Source of the DNA: an uncultured Clostridia bacterium
Lineage (GTDB): Bacteria > Bacillota > Clostridia > Monoglobales > Monoglobaceae
Direction of reading: 5' to 3'
Length of the DNA stretch: 64,000 nt
Assembly: GCA_934463175.1 (NCBI GenBank)
Contig: CAKSIW010000002.1
Coordinates: 1-64,000 of the forward strand
Shown: in pieces, positions 1 through 8,412 of the stretch
Position numbering within the stretch: position 1 is the first letter of the stretch
Layout: the number at the start of each line of letters is the position of its first letter
Notes under the pieces: model-generated
Databases searched by the model: none
Told to the model about the DNA's origin: nothing
The model's input: the letters and a program-made list of their open reading frames with translations, nothing else
Translations under genes and position numbers: made by a program

Positions 1-110
1 GCAAGCATAACATTGTTTCCGTATTCGTCTGCCATACCGCCCAAAAATTCTTTGACACAGCCTTTGCCGAAAGCCACCTTTGTGCTGTTTTCAAAAATAA
101 AACTGTTCAT
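1..110 (-). CDS. Iron-containing alcohol dehydrogenase, N-terminal fragment (cut by window edge)
   Basis: Only the first 36 codons lie in the window; the gene runs off the left edge. The start (MNSFIFENSTKVAFGKG) matches the opening of Fe-dependent butanol/YqhD-type alcohol dehydrogenases, where a phenylalanine-rich strand is followed by a FGKG turn. These cytoplasmic enzymes reduce aldehydes with NAD(P)H. The call rests on this N-terminus alone. It lies downstream of the lysR gene on the same strand, about 180 bases away and separated from it by a terminator, so it probably has its own promoter and may be the LysR target. Confidence 0.6.
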   Translation of the reverse strand, partial: MNSFIFENSTKVAFGKGCVKEFLGGMADEYGNNVML

Positions 111-212
111 TTTATTTTCCTCGCTTTCTGTAATCAGTATAACACATTTGTTTTCGGAAAAGAAGTATCTTTTGGTTTCCTTGTTCAAACCAAAAGGTTT
201 ATACCAACAAAA

Positions 213-240
213 AAAAGGCAACCCTTTCGGATTGCCCCGA
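213..240 (-). terminator. Rho-independent terminator after lysR gene
   Basis: Read on the minus strand, the 5-bp arms GGCAA and TTGCC enclose a loop with internal CC/GG pairing and are followed by a run of seven T. It sits about 55 bases past the lysR stop codon. Confidence 0.7.
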
Positions 241-293
241 CAAACACTTTACAGTCCTGAGTCAATCAGTCCCTTTGTCATCAATATTTCTGT

Positions 294-1184
294 TTACCGT
301 TTCAGCTTTGACACTGCTTCCAAAAACTCATTAACCACCGGAGACGGCTTGTCCGAGTGTAAAATGCCGAACGGAGTCGTATATTCCCACTCAATCGGCA
401 CCATTCGGAGCAGCGGATGAATGTTTGACCACTTCTGAAAACCGATTAAGATTTCCTCGCCGTTTTCGCAGCGGTTGAAAACATCAATATTGAAAAACGG
501 TACGTCGATTATCTTAATATCAGGGTGGTTTTTTTCAAGCTCATCTCTCACAGCGTCTGTGTGTCTGTTCCAGCCGCGGCGGATAAGCATAACGTTTTCG
601 CCATACAAATCAGACAATTTGAGCTTTTCCGAAAAAGCAAGCGGGTGATTGATTGACAGCGCACAGCACAACTTGTCATCTTCAATCTTCTGTGCTCTGC
701 AATTGTCAATACCCCAAAAGTTTTCATCAAACCACCCTGAAACTATATCTATGTTTTTCCCGAAATTCGCGAGTATCTCACGGGAGATTTCCGGTGTGTT
801 TTCAAAAGGAATGATCTGAAATTTTATTTCGGGACAATGCTCTTTAATTTCAGGCCATAATTCCACAATATACTGTGCAGGTGTTATAAACGAATTTCCG
901 ATACGAATGGTTTTTTCTTCACCCTGCATAGCATTCTTCGCCCTTGTGACAGAATCCTTGGAATACTGAATGAGATATCTTGCATCGCCGTAAACAGAGC
1001 GTCCTGCCTTGGTGAGTTCAATGCCCCTGTGCGACCGTTCAAAGAGCGTGAGTCCAAGCTCCTGTTCCAGAAGATTTATCTGTTTTATCACCGCGGTGGA
1101 AGATATATATAAGCCTTCAGCCGCTTTTGAAAAGCTGCCCAAATCCGCAACGGAAATAAAGGTTTCCAAATGCTTGTTATACAT
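294..1184 (-). CDS. LysR family transcriptional regulator
   Basis: A 296-residue protein of normal LysR length. Residues 1-60 form the winged helix-turn-helix, with the usual pattern LETFISVADLGSFSKAAE and a recognition helix around SSTAVIKQINLLEQELG. Residues about 90-290 are the periplasmic-binding-protein-like effector domain. The ligand cannot be inferred. The start has a GGAGGC ribosome site. The promoter carries a perfect 10-bp inverted repeat, which suggests autoregulation. The downstream alcohol dehydrogenase on the same strand is a possible target. Confidence 0.9.
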   Translation of the reverse strand: MYNKHLETFISVADLGSFSKAAEGLYISSTAVIKQINLLEQELGLTLFERSHRGIELTKAGRSVYGDARYLIQYSKDSVTRAKNAMQGEEKTIRIGNSFITPAQYIVELWPEIKEHCPEIKFQIIPFENTPEISREILANFGKNIDIVSGWFDENFWGIDNCRAQKIEDDKLCCALSINHPLAFSEKLKLSDLYGENVMLIRRGWNRHTDAVRDELEKNHPDIKIIDVPFFNIDVFNRCENGEEILIGFQKWSNIHPLLRMVPIEWEYTTPFGILHSDKPSPVVNEFLEAVSKLKR

Positions 1185-1203
1185 AGGTTTGCCTCCGATA
1201 AAT

Positions 1204-1248
1204 AAATTTCACAAATATAATTATAACACAAGTCTGTGAAATTTTCAA
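1204..1248 (-). promoter_or_regulatory. lysR promoter with overlapping inverted repeat
   Basis: On the minus strand TTGAAA (1243-1248) and TATAAT (1220-1225) are 17 bases apart. A perfect inverted repeat, AAATTTCACA (1204-1213) and TGTGAAATTT (1235-1244), encloses the -10 box and spacer. This fits an operator for a repressor or for the LysR protein itself; which protein binds is inference. Confidence 0.6.
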
Positions 1249-1381
1249 GAAGCTATGAATTTTGCGTTTTTAAACAAAACATCTGCATTTCTGTATGCTT
1301 TGAACCCCTCATTTATCTGACCGCTTTATATCCGTTAAAAACGCCGTAGCCCGAATTGCTTTCCATTACCTCCGATTTGCC

Positions 1382-1834
1382 CTAAAGCATTTGCCCGAGT
1401 CTCATATACAAAATCGGATACGGCCCGCCCTCCTCATCACATTCGCTTCTCTTATATGTCACAAAGCCCAAATGCTTGTAGAAGCCCACAGCCTGCGGAT
1501 TCTGTTCGTTGACCGTAACCTCGCGGACTCCGTAATTCCGAATGCCGCACTGCACAAGCTGCTTTCCGACTCCCTTGCCCCTTTCCGCGGGAGACAGGAA
1601 AAGCATTTGCAGACGGCTGTTTTCCGTTCCCATGAAAGCAACAGCCTTTCCCTACCCTGTCTCGGCAATAATTAAATGTTCAACCTCTTTCAGAGCCTGC
1701 GGAACATATTCTTTAATCCGTTTCACCTCAGAATCGGACAAAAAAAGATGTGTTGCCCGAACGGAAGCTTCCCAAATTTCAAGCAAGCCTGCCAGAAGCT
1801 GCGGCGTTCTCTCCCAAGTCTCATATATTTTCAT
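1382..1834 (-). pseudogene. GNAT acetyltransferase interrupted by an in-frame TAG
   Basis: Two open stretches in the same frame are separated by one TAG codon (minus strand, bases 1654-1652) at codon 61. Read through, they make one 150-residue GNAT protein, close to the family's usual length. The N-terminal part has the pattern EIWEASVRATHLFL. The C-terminal part has the acetyl-CoA loop ERGKGVGKQL, then NEQNPQAVGFYKHLGF and a PYPILYM ending, as in YafP-like acetyltransferases. There is no frameshift. A single C-to-T change from CAG would create the stop. A real nonsense mutation, a sequencing error or amber readthrough are all possible. It is the last gene of the flavodoxin and CAT-like cluster. 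Confidence 0.75.
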
Positions 1835-1882
1835 GTCTGCCGTCCTCTCTCTTTTCGATTTATCCGCCCCGACCGCGGCATG

Positions 1883-2530
1883 TCACCTTGTCATTGCCTG
1901 TATTTCTTCTTCAAGCAGCTTAAAGACCTTCGCAACCAGATATCCGTCTGCAATTGCGTGGTTGAGCCGCACCGTGACGGGCATCAGGAGCCGTCCGTTT
2001 TCCTCTCTGTATCTGCCCCAGTTTATTATCGGCGCAAAAAACAAATAACCGTCAGGCAGTTCGATGTTCAGCGAATCATAGCTCAGCCACGAAATGTATG
2101 ACGCGTCAAACCAGTTCGGGTGATTTGCCGCGTCAAGCCCATATTCCCGTGTTTCCTTTGCTCTCGCGATGTCCCTTGCACAATTTTCATAAAATGTTCT
2201 GTAGTCCTCAAAATACTCCGTATAGACAGGCGTGCAGGTTTCGGTGTCATCATGGAATATATACTGGGTCGGATTAATTTTATCATAGCATATCAGCGTG
2301 TCGGTCTGCCACAAATATCCCATTTTATAATCATCACGCGAGTTCAGCACCTTTGCCAGAATATACAGAAAGTTTATATAAAACTTCGTTCCCGTCTTTT
2401 CCGAATACCGTTTAAGCTCTGTCACATCAATTCTTGAAGTGATTGAGGTTGAGCATTTGCAGTCCTCTGAGAAGTGGCGGAAAACGCCGCTTCTGTAGTA
2501 TTTTTCTTTGTCTATAACCTTATAATTCAT
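1883..2530 (-). CDS. Chloramphenicol acetyltransferase-like protein (CatA fold)
   Basis: A 215-residue protein with the size and plan of trimeric type A chloramphenicol acetyltransferases. The catalytic motif near the C-terminus reads HAIADG, with the general-base histidine at about residue 191; the family pattern is HxxxDG. The middle has the NHPNWFDASYISW segment typical of the family. Many clostridial members of this family have not been shown to modify chloramphenicol, so resistance is not implied. The ATG at 2530 is preferred over one 12 codons upstream because AGGAGG lies just before it. It overlaps the flavodoxin-like gene by 4 bases (ATGA), so the two are translationally coupled. Confidence 0.85.
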   Translation of the reverse strand: MNYKVIDKEKYYRSGVFRHFSEDCKCSTSITSRIDVTELKRYSEKTGTKFYINFLYILAKVLNSRDDYKMGYLWQTDTLICYDKINPTQYIFHDDTETCTPVYTEYFEDYRTFYENCARDIARAKETREYGLDAANHPNWFDASYISWLSYDSLNIELPDGYLFFAPIINWGRYREENGRLLMPVTVRLNHAIADGYLVAKVFKLLEEEIQAMTR

Positions 2531-3222
2531 TTTTGCCTCCTCATTTTCTGCACTTCGCTCTTCCAATATTCATTGTCAAGCTCCCACATTTTACCGCTTA
2601 AGTGCAGCTTTTCAAACATTTTATAAAGATATTTCACCTTCAGCGAGGGCTTCGGCTTTTCCGCATTCCTTTCAACTCCCGCCGCCGCACGGTCAAGCTT
2701 TTTTAAAAAGCTTTTCTTGAATTTATCGGGCATATCGTTCCAGAAATACCCCCACACCGGCTGAGTCACGGTATATGTTTTTGCAACGCCCCAATAATCC
2801 ATGCTGTCTTTGATGTCCTTTGCGGCAGATTTCAGTCCTCCGCCTCCTGCGGTTGTGATTATGACAGCCTGCTTGTTTCTCATGTCAAAATTCGGGCGGT
2901 GAACAAGCCACCGATAGCCATAGTGATCCAAAAATGATTTTATCTGCCCCGGTGCATGAAAGCACCAGACAGGACAGCAGAAAACTATGAGCTGCGACTT
3001 TGCAAATGCTTCATTAATCGGCTTCAGATATTCAGCCCCTCCGCACCTGTCCTCATTCCCGTTCAGACAGGCATAGCAGCCGCGGCATATGTGCGGCATG
3101 TCATCTGGCAGGGTGAACTCAAAGACCTCGCCGACATCTTTAAGCCTTGACACAAGATATTTTGCCGCGCCCCACGTGCTGCTGTTTTTCCTTTTTGTTG
3201 CTTTAATTATTGTTACATTCAT
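2527..3222 (-). CDS. Flavodoxin-fold NAD(P)H-dependent FMN reductase family protein
   Basis: A 231-residue protein. The N-terminus MNVTIIKATKRKNSSTW is the first strand and FMN-phosphate loop of the NADPH-dependent FMN reductase/flavodoxin_2 fold. Further on are CRGCYACLNGNEDRC and FCCPVWCFHAPGQIKSFLDH, the usual iron-sulfur-flavoprotein-like cysteine cluster and flavin loop. It probably reduces quinones or other electrophiles in the cytoplasm; the substrate is unknown. Start at 3222 is chosen because an AGG-GGTG-like ribosome site precedes it and the fold begins there. First gene of a three-gene run with the CAT-like and GNAT genes. Confidence 0.8.
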   Translation of the reverse strand: MNVTIIKATKRKNSSTWGAAKYLVSRLKDVGEVFEFTLPDDMPHICRGCYACLNGNEDRCGGAEYLKPINEAFAKSQLIVFCCPVWCFHAPGQIKSFLDHYGYRWLVHRPNFDMRNKQAVIITTAGGGGLKSAAKDIKDSMDYWGVAKTYTVTQPVWGYFWNDMPDKFKKSFLKKLDRAAAGVERNAEKPKPSLKVKYLYKMFEKLHLSGKMWELDNEYWKSEVQKMRRQK

Positions 3223-3276
3223 AATATCACCATACCTTCGCACCGCTCTCGGGTGCATTTCTCAGGTTTCACAACC

Positions 3277-3897
3277 TCACTTGCTGTCCGACTTCACATA
3301 TTTTAAAATCAGCATTCCCTTTATTATCATAAGCACAAACGCGGCGGACGCCGCATAGGCATATCTTGCCATTGCCAGAAACAGCGCCGCAAAAATCCCG
3401 ATCAGCACCGAAGCATGAGTCAGCACCTTCTGCCCTTTTGCAGTATTCCGGAACGACAGCAGAAGCTTTGCTGCACCGAGCGCGGCGAGAACCGCAAACA
3501 GAATTCTGCATGTCATGAGATTAAACGGCGAGGTCTCGGAAAACTCAAACAAATTCACGGCAAAGACGCCACAGTCTGCCGTTTTGGGATACAGCGGCAA
3601 AGCAGCAAGCGCAAGCCACTGCACATCTGAAGCTCCGAGCAGAAGATCACACAGACTTTTCATGTTGTCCTTGTTCTCCTTCTCGGCAATGGAAATGATT
3701 TTTTCGCCCGACAGCAAGACGTCAATCGATACCGAAAAAAATCTTGATATTTCCTTAAGCGAATCAATGCTCGGGTATCCTCTGCCCGATTCCCATTTTG
3801 AAACCGCCGTTCTCGACACAAACAATGCCTCTGCAAGCTCATCCTGTGTGAGTCCCTTATTTTTCCTCAGCTCACAAAGCTTTTCCCCGAACCCCAC
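3277..3897 (-). CDS. XRE family regulator with C-terminal membrane segments
   Basis: A 206-residue protein. Residues 1-65 are a Cro/C1-type helix-turn-helix (KLCELRKNKGLTQDELAEAL, VSRTAVSKWESGRGYPSIDSL). After a charged linker come about three hydrophobic segments at roughly 95-115, 130-150 and 165-195. This membrane-anchored XRE layout is common in Clostridia. It follows the PAP2 gene by 16 bases on the same strand, so both are likely one transcript and may respond to an envelope signal; that link is inference. Confidence 0.85.
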   Translation of the reverse strand: MGFGEKLCELRKNKGLTQDELAEALFVSRTAVSKWESGRGYPSIDSLKEISRFFSVSIDVLLSGEKIISIAEKENKDNMKSLCDLLLGASDVQWLALAALPLYPKTADCGVFAVNLFEFSETSPFNLMTCRILFAVLAALGAAKLLLSFRNTAKGQKVLTHASVLIGIFAALFLAMARYAYAASAAFVLMIIKGMLILKYVKSDSK

Positions 3898-3913
3898 TCA
3901 CAACACCTCTCAA

Positions 3914-4576
3914 TCAGTTTTTATCAGTGCCGCACATCAGCACAGCACCCTTATAGACATAAAACAGTCCTGCACTGAGCAGCATTCCGCCGAAAATATC
4001 GGTGAACCAATGAACACCCGAGACGAGACGCCCAATCACCATGAATGCGGAAAACAAAACTGTCACGGTGCAAACCGCACTCCGCACCGCAGGGTTTTTC
4101 ACTCTCCGTTTTGTCTGAAAGACAAGCGTTGGCATGACGCTTAAAACAAGCAGTGTCGTTGATGACGGATATGATGTCTCCATTCTTCCCTCAATCGGAA
4201 TCGGTCTGTAGTTTATCGGTATCATTTCAAAAATCAAATAGCCGAGTATTACAATAAAGTAATATATGCCGAGCAGTGTAATATCGTAATCCACCTTTAA
4301 AAGACTTCTTCTCTCAATCAGCTGAGCAAGACCGATTACGCCGAAAGCCATGCAGACAGCAAGCGGCACAAGTCCGAGCCAGTCGGTCACGGTATAGAGC
4401 AGCAGGTGCACTCCCGTCAAGCTGAAGAACCAACAATTCAGAGCCGCAAAGCCTATATTCGTTCCGTTTTGTCCCCAAGGTCTCACATCTGCCGTTTGAA
4501 TCAGCACCGTCCATGCGGCAAACGCCAATGCAAGCATAATTCCCGCGGAAAACACTTTTCTTCCGTTTCTTCTCAT
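3914..4576 (-). CDS. PAP2 superfamily membrane phosphatase
   Basis: A 220-residue integral membrane protein with about six hydrophobic segments. The PAP2 signature is present in modified form: NYRP near residue 123, SYPSSTTLL near 136 (family pattern PSGH) and GRLVSGVHWFTDIFGG near 185, which supplies the conserved Arg, the catalytic His and Asp. Such proteins dephosphorylate undecaprenyl pyrophosphate or other lipid phosphates at the outer face of the membrane. The His of PSGH is replaced by Thr, so substrate and activity are uncertain. It precedes the membrane XRE gene. Confidence 0.8.
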   Translation of the reverse strand: MRRNGRKVFSAGIMLALAFAAWTVLIQTADVRPWGQNGTNIGFAALNCWFFSLTGVHLLLYTVTDWLGLVPLAVCMAFGVIGLAQLIERRSLLKVDYDITLLGIYYFIVILGYLIFEMIPINYRPIPIEGRMETSYPSSTTLLVLSVMPTLVFQTKRRVKNPAVRSAVCTVTVLFSAFMVIGRLVSGVHWFTDIFGGMLLSAGLFYVYKGAVLMCGTDKN

Positions 4577-4684
4577 TTTTCACTCTTCCTTTACGTTTAA
4601 TTTCGCCGTCAGGCTGAATCAAGCGTAACACAGAACACGGAAAAACTAAAGAATCGGTGCGTCACATCTGCGACACCAACCGTG

Positions 4685-5317
4685 TCACAGCCCTTGCAGA
4701 GTGTTGAAGGTGCGGTAAAACAGCCTGACATGCGCGTCCAGCTTTTCCCTGCACTCCTCCTCGCGTGCCGGCTGACGGTCGCAGACACCTATGAGCATGA
4801 TAATCGGTGACACATACATCAGCGCAAGAGTTTCGGGGTTTTCATCTTTCAGTTCTCCCTCGTCAATGAGCCTTTTAAATATTCCTGCATGATATGCGAC
4901 AATCCGTTCCACATATCTCCCGGAATACAGCGCAGAAAGCTCCGCTGTGCGAAACTGCTCAATGGTCATCATTTTGCGGAACAGGCTTATGTTTTTGTCA
5001 TGAAGCGAAAAATTGAAAATCTGATGTACCTTTTCAATCAGTGCCTCCTCCGTAACCTTTGAAAACAGTGCAACGTCACGGTCAGAATGTTCGACGTGAA
5101 TTGCAATCCCGTCCGTATATTTTTCAAATTGCTTTGAAGTGTCGCTGACAATTGCGTCAAAAATCGACTGCTTGCTCGGATAGTGATTATACAGCGACGG
5201 TGCTTTAATCCCCACAGCCCTTGCAATTTCTCCGACGCTGACAGAATCATAGCCGTTTTCCGCAAACAGCTCCAGTGCCTTTTCAAGTATCCTCTTTTTT
5301 GTATCCTCCTGTTTCAT
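4685..5317 (-). CDS. TetR/AcrR family transcriptional regulator
   Basis: A 210-residue protein with a TetR N-terminal helix-turn-helix: KKRILEKALELFAENGYDSV then SVGEIARAVGIKAPSLYNHY and PSKQSIFDAI. The C-terminal ligand domain is divergent, as usual, so no inducer can be named. It stands alone, with a strong promoter containing a palindrome exactly where a TetR repressor would block transcription, so it very probably represses itself. GGAGG lies 6 bases before the ATG. Confidence 0.9.
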   Translation of the reverse strand: MKQEDTKKRILEKALELFAENGYDSVSVGEIARAVGIKAPSLYNHYPSKQSIFDAIVSDTSKQFEKYTDGIAIHVEHSDRDVALFSKVTEEALIEKVHQIFNFSLHDKNISLFRKMMTIEQFRTAELSALYSGRYVERIVAYHAGIFKRLIDEGELKDENPETLALMYVSPIIMLIGVCDRQPAREEECREKLDAHVRLFYRTFNTLQGL

Positions 5318-5328
5318 AAGCCCTCCTA

Positions 5329-5376
5329 ACTAACGTTTGTTAGTGTAATTATATCACGCAATATAGTTTTTGTCAA
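5329..5376 (-). promoter_or_regulatory. tetR promoter and putative operator
   Basis: Minus-strand TTGACA (5371-5376), a 17-base spacer and TATAAT (5348-5353) form a consensus sigma-A promoter. Just downstream, across the expected transcription start, is the palindrome ACTAAC-N4-GTTAGT (5329-5344), of the kind bound by many TetR proteins. Confidence 0.8.
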
Positions 5377-5395
5377 GCGTCTGTTGTTCAAATTA

Positions 5396-5430
5396 AAACA
5401 GCGGCAACGCTTTCGCATTGCCGCTGTTTT
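5396..5430 (-). terminator. Terminator after the Na/Pi cotransporter gene
   Basis: A near-perfect hairpin of 13-bp arms (AAAACAGCGGCAA with TTGCCGCTGTTTT). It has T tracts in both directions, so it can end the cotransporter transcript and insulate the tetR promoter. Confidence 0.85.
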
Positions 5431-5442
5431 TAATTGAAGCTC

Positions 5443-7188
5443 CTACACCGCATATTTTTCTTTATACATTTTATACTGCTCATCAAATGACACATCACCG
5501 TGTTCACGAAGATTCTGCAAATATTCATGAGTGTCAAAGCTGTCCTCCGCAACCTGAATCAGACAAACCGCAACATTGGAGCAATGGTCTGCAACCCTTT
5601 CGCAGTTCGTGATGAAGTCGGAGAATATGAATCCCGACTCAATGGTGCATTCGCCGTTCTGAAGTCTTTGAATGTGTCTTTTCTTCAGCTTGAACTTAAT
5701 TCTGTCGATGACCTGTTCGAGCGGCTCAATCCGCTTTGCAAGCTCCAGATCCTCGTTTTCAAACGCCGAAACCGTGTTTTCGAGGATTTCACATATCGCA
5801 CGGCTCATGATGTCAATCTCGCGGATTGCGTCCTTTGAAAAAACAATGCCCTTTGAATGAATTTCCTCCGCAACCTTCAAAAGGTTCACCGCATGGTCTG
5901 AAATTCTTTCAAAATCACCGATTGTGTGCAGCAGGTTTGAAACCTCATGGCTGTCCTCAACCGTCAGACTCTCGCGCGAAAGCTTGACAAGATATGTTCC
6001 GAGTCTGTCCTCATAGCTGTCAACCAAGGTTTCGTCCTCCTGGATTTTCCTGACCGCGTCACGGTCAAAGCTGATTATGAGCGAAAGCGATGATTCCAAT
6101 GATTTTTTTGCAGTCTCCGCCATCTGATGTGTCAGCTTTTTGCTCTGAGCAATTGCAACAGCAGGAGTTGAAAGAAGCCTTTCGTCCAGAAGCTCGGTCT
6201 GCTCCTCGCGGTTTTCCGCTCTGATAATCAGATATGAAAGCTCCTCAAGCTGTTTCATGAACGGGAACATTATCACCGTTGAGAAAATCTTGAATGCCGT
6301 GTTCACAATTGCAATTCCCACAGGACTTGAAAACTCATTCAGAATCTGAGGCGACAGCGCAGCCTTCACAATGCAGTATATCGTTGTCACCACAACCGTT
6401 CCGATTATGTTGAACGACAAATGGACAACCGCCGCGCGCTTTGCGTCCTTGTTTGTTCCGATTGACGCCAGAATTGCTGTGATACACGTTCCGATGTTCT
6501 GACCCATAATAATCGGCAGTGCTGTTGCATATGTTATGTTGACTGACGCTGAAAGTGCCTGCAATATGCCGACAGACGCGGACGAGCTTTGGATTATCGC
6601 CGTGAACACGGCACCCATAAGTATTCCGAGAAGCGGATTTGAGAAAATCGTCAGAAGTCCCGCAAACTCAGCCGAATCCTTGAGCGGTTCAACCGCTCCG
6701 CTCATAACGTCCATGCCCACAATAATCAGGGTGAAGCCCAGGAAAATTGAACCGATGTCCTTGTTTCTTGTGTCCTTGCTCGCTGTTATCATCAGAATTC
6801 CGACAACGCCCGCAACATAGCAAAGGTTTGTTGCACTCAGCATCTGAATGAACACATTTTCACTGTGAATGCTTGTCAGGCTCAAAAGCCAGCCTGTCAC
6901 CGATGTTCCGATGTTTGCGCCCATAATGACACCGATTGACTGACTCAGCTTCATAACACCCGAATTGATGAAGCCGACAACCATAACCGTTGTTGCGGAC
7001 GAGCTCTGAATGACCGCCGTCACGCCGAGTCCGAGCATAACCGCCTTGAACGGATTGCTTGTCACATTTTCAAGAAAGCTTTTCAGTTTATTGCCCGCAC
7101 TTCTTTTAAGTCCGTCCCCCATGACGTTCATTCCGTACAGGAACACCGCAAGACCGCCCAAAAGCGCAAGAAATGAAAAAATATTCAT
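5443..7188 (-). CDS. Na/Pi cotransporter family protein with PhoU-like domain
   Basis: A 581-residue membrane protein. Two inverted transport repeats each carry the QSSSA signature of the NptA/SLC34 family (VIQSSSATTVM near residue 60, IIQSSSASVGI near 200). Residues about 340-565 are a soluble PhoU-like helical domain, as in the usual bacterial two-part form. It is expected to import phosphate with sodium, or to act in phosphate signalling. No pst or pho genes lie next to it; it is flanked by its own terminator. The start has GGAGG eight bases upstream. Confidence 0.92.
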   Translation of the reverse strand: MNIFSFLALLGGLAVFLYGMNVMGDGLKRSAGNKLKSFLENVTSNPFKAVMLGLGVTAVIQSSSATTVMVVGFINSGVMKLSQSIGVIMGANIGTSVTGWLLSLTSIHSENVFIQMLSATNLCYVAGVVGILMITASKDTRNKDIGSIFLGFTLIIVGMDVMSGAVEPLKDSAEFAGLLTIFSNPLLGILMGAVFTAIIQSSSASVGILQALSASVNITYATALPIIMGQNIGTCITAILASIGTNKDAKRAAVVHLSFNIIGTVVVTTIYCIVKAALSPQILNEFSSPVGIAIVNTAFKIFSTVIMFPFMKQLEELSYLIIRAENREEQTELLDERLLSTPAVAIAQSKKLTHQMAETAKKSLESSLSLIISFDRDAVRKIQEDETLVDSYEDRLGTYLVKLSRESLTVEDSHEVSNLLHTIGDFERISDHAVNLLKVAEEIHSKGIVFSKDAIREIDIMSRAICEILENTVSAFENEDLELAKRIEPLEQVIDRIKFKLKKRHIQRLQNGECTIESGFIFSDFITNCERVADHCSNVAVCLIQVAEDSFDTHEYLQNLREHGDVSFDEQYKMYKEKYAV

Positions 7189-7324
7189 TATAACCCTCCG
7201 ATATAATCTGTCAATAGTATAATTGTTATTATTTCACTTTTATGTAAAATTTAAAATCTTTTTATGTTAAATATATGTAAAATTTTGCAGTAATTTAGTA
7301 TATATGTATATAAAATGTGTTAAT

Positions 7325-7353
7325 TGACAAGAATGGTAATTTAGGTTATACTT
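7325..7353 (+). promoter_or_regulatory. Promoter of the M42 peptidase operon
   Basis: TTGACA (7325-7330), a 17-base spacer and TATACT (7348-7353), 27 bases before the first ATG, which has an AGAGG ribosome site. Confidence 0.8.
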
Positions 7354-7380
7354 GAAATACAGAAAAGAGGTTTAATTCCA

Positions 7381-8412
7381 ATGGATATATATGAACTTTT
7401 ATGCAAGCTGACAGCACATGACGGAATATCGGGCTTTGAAGGCGGTTTTGCGGAAAACGCGGCAGAACTGCTTCGCACATTCTGCGACGAGGTGACGGTC
7501 AGCCGTCACGGCTGCGCTGTCGGGCTTATGCGTTCCGGAGTGCCGGGCGCAAAAAAGCTTATGCTGGAGGCACATCTTGACAGAATCGGTCTGATTGTGA
7601 CAGGTATTGATGACGGCGGATTTGTGAGCTTTTCCGCACTCGGCGGTGTTGACGAAAGGATTCTTCCTGCCTCGGAGGTATATATTCAAGGCAAAAGGTC
7701 GGTTTACGGAATCATCGGGGCAGTTCCCCCTCATCTCACAACCGCCTCCGACAGGAGTGCCGCGCCTAAAATTGAGGATTTGCTGATTGACACGGGTATA
7801 CGCGGTGAAGAGCTGAGACAGCTTGTTCGGGTGGGTGACCCGATTCTTCTGAAATCGGAATGTGTCAGACTTTCGGAAACACGCGTCTCCTCAGCCGCAC
7901 TCGACAACAGGGCAGGTATGGCGGCGGTCATTGACTGTGCGCAGAAAATACGCGGAAAAAGCTTTCCGTATGACATATACATCACCTTCACCTCAGGCGA
8001 GGAATCGGGGCTGCACGGCGCATATACCGTTGCCGCGGACTTCAAGCCCGACCTTGCTGTTGTGGTTGACGTGACATTCGGCGAAACACCCGACTCGCCC
8101 GAAAACACATCATTTCCGCTCGGCTGCGGCGCGGTTGTCTTTCGCGGTCCGAACACTGACCGCCGAATCTCAAAACGCATAGAAGCCCTTGCGGACGAAA
8201 AGGCGATTCCTCACAAAACCGAGGTTTCGGGCGGCAGCTCGGGGACAAATGCATGGGCACTCCAGACCGCATTCGGCGGAATACGCTGCGCTCTCATCTC
8301 AATTCCCCTGCGATATATGCATACCTCTGTGGAGACTGCCGATATACACGATATTGAAAACGTCGGCAGACTTCTTGCCGAGATTTCCTGCGGAGGTGTT
8401 GAACTTGATTAG
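7381..8412 (+). CDS. M42 family metallopeptidase (first of three tandem homologues)
   Basis: A 343-residue aminopeptidase of the TET/FrvX/YsdC type, expected to form large cytoplasmic oligomers that trim peptides. The metal-binding set is complete: His in EAHLDRIG (about 65), Asp in AALDNRAG (about 180), the Glu pair in SGEESGLHG (about 212), Asp in VVDVTFG (about 232) and His in RYMHTS (about 313). Many relatives are labelled endoglucanase in databases; that label comes from an old cellulase M annotation and is probably wrong here. It overlaps the next gene by 8 bases. Confidence 0.92.
   Translation: MDIYELLCKLTAHDGISGFEGGFAENAAELLRTFCDEVTVSRHGCAVGLMRSGVPGAKKLMLEAHLDRIGLIVTGIDDGGFVSFSALGGVDERILPASEVYIQGKRSVYGIIGAVPPHLTTASDRSAAPKIEDLLIDTGIRGEELRQLVRVGDPILLKSECVRLSETRVSSAALDNRAGMAAVIDCAQKIRGKSFPYDIYITFTSGEESGLHGAYTVAADFKPDLAVVVDVTFGETPDSPENTSFPLGCGAVVFRGPNTDRRISKRIEALADEKAIPHKTEVSGGSSGTNAWALQTAFGGIRCALISIPLRYMHTSVETADIHDIENVGRLLAEISCGGVELD

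Noticed and set aside
1883..3222. A dedicated chloramphenicol resistance island
   Set aside because: CAT-like and flavodoxin genes in gut Clostridia are often of unproven function, and no mobile-element genes flank them.
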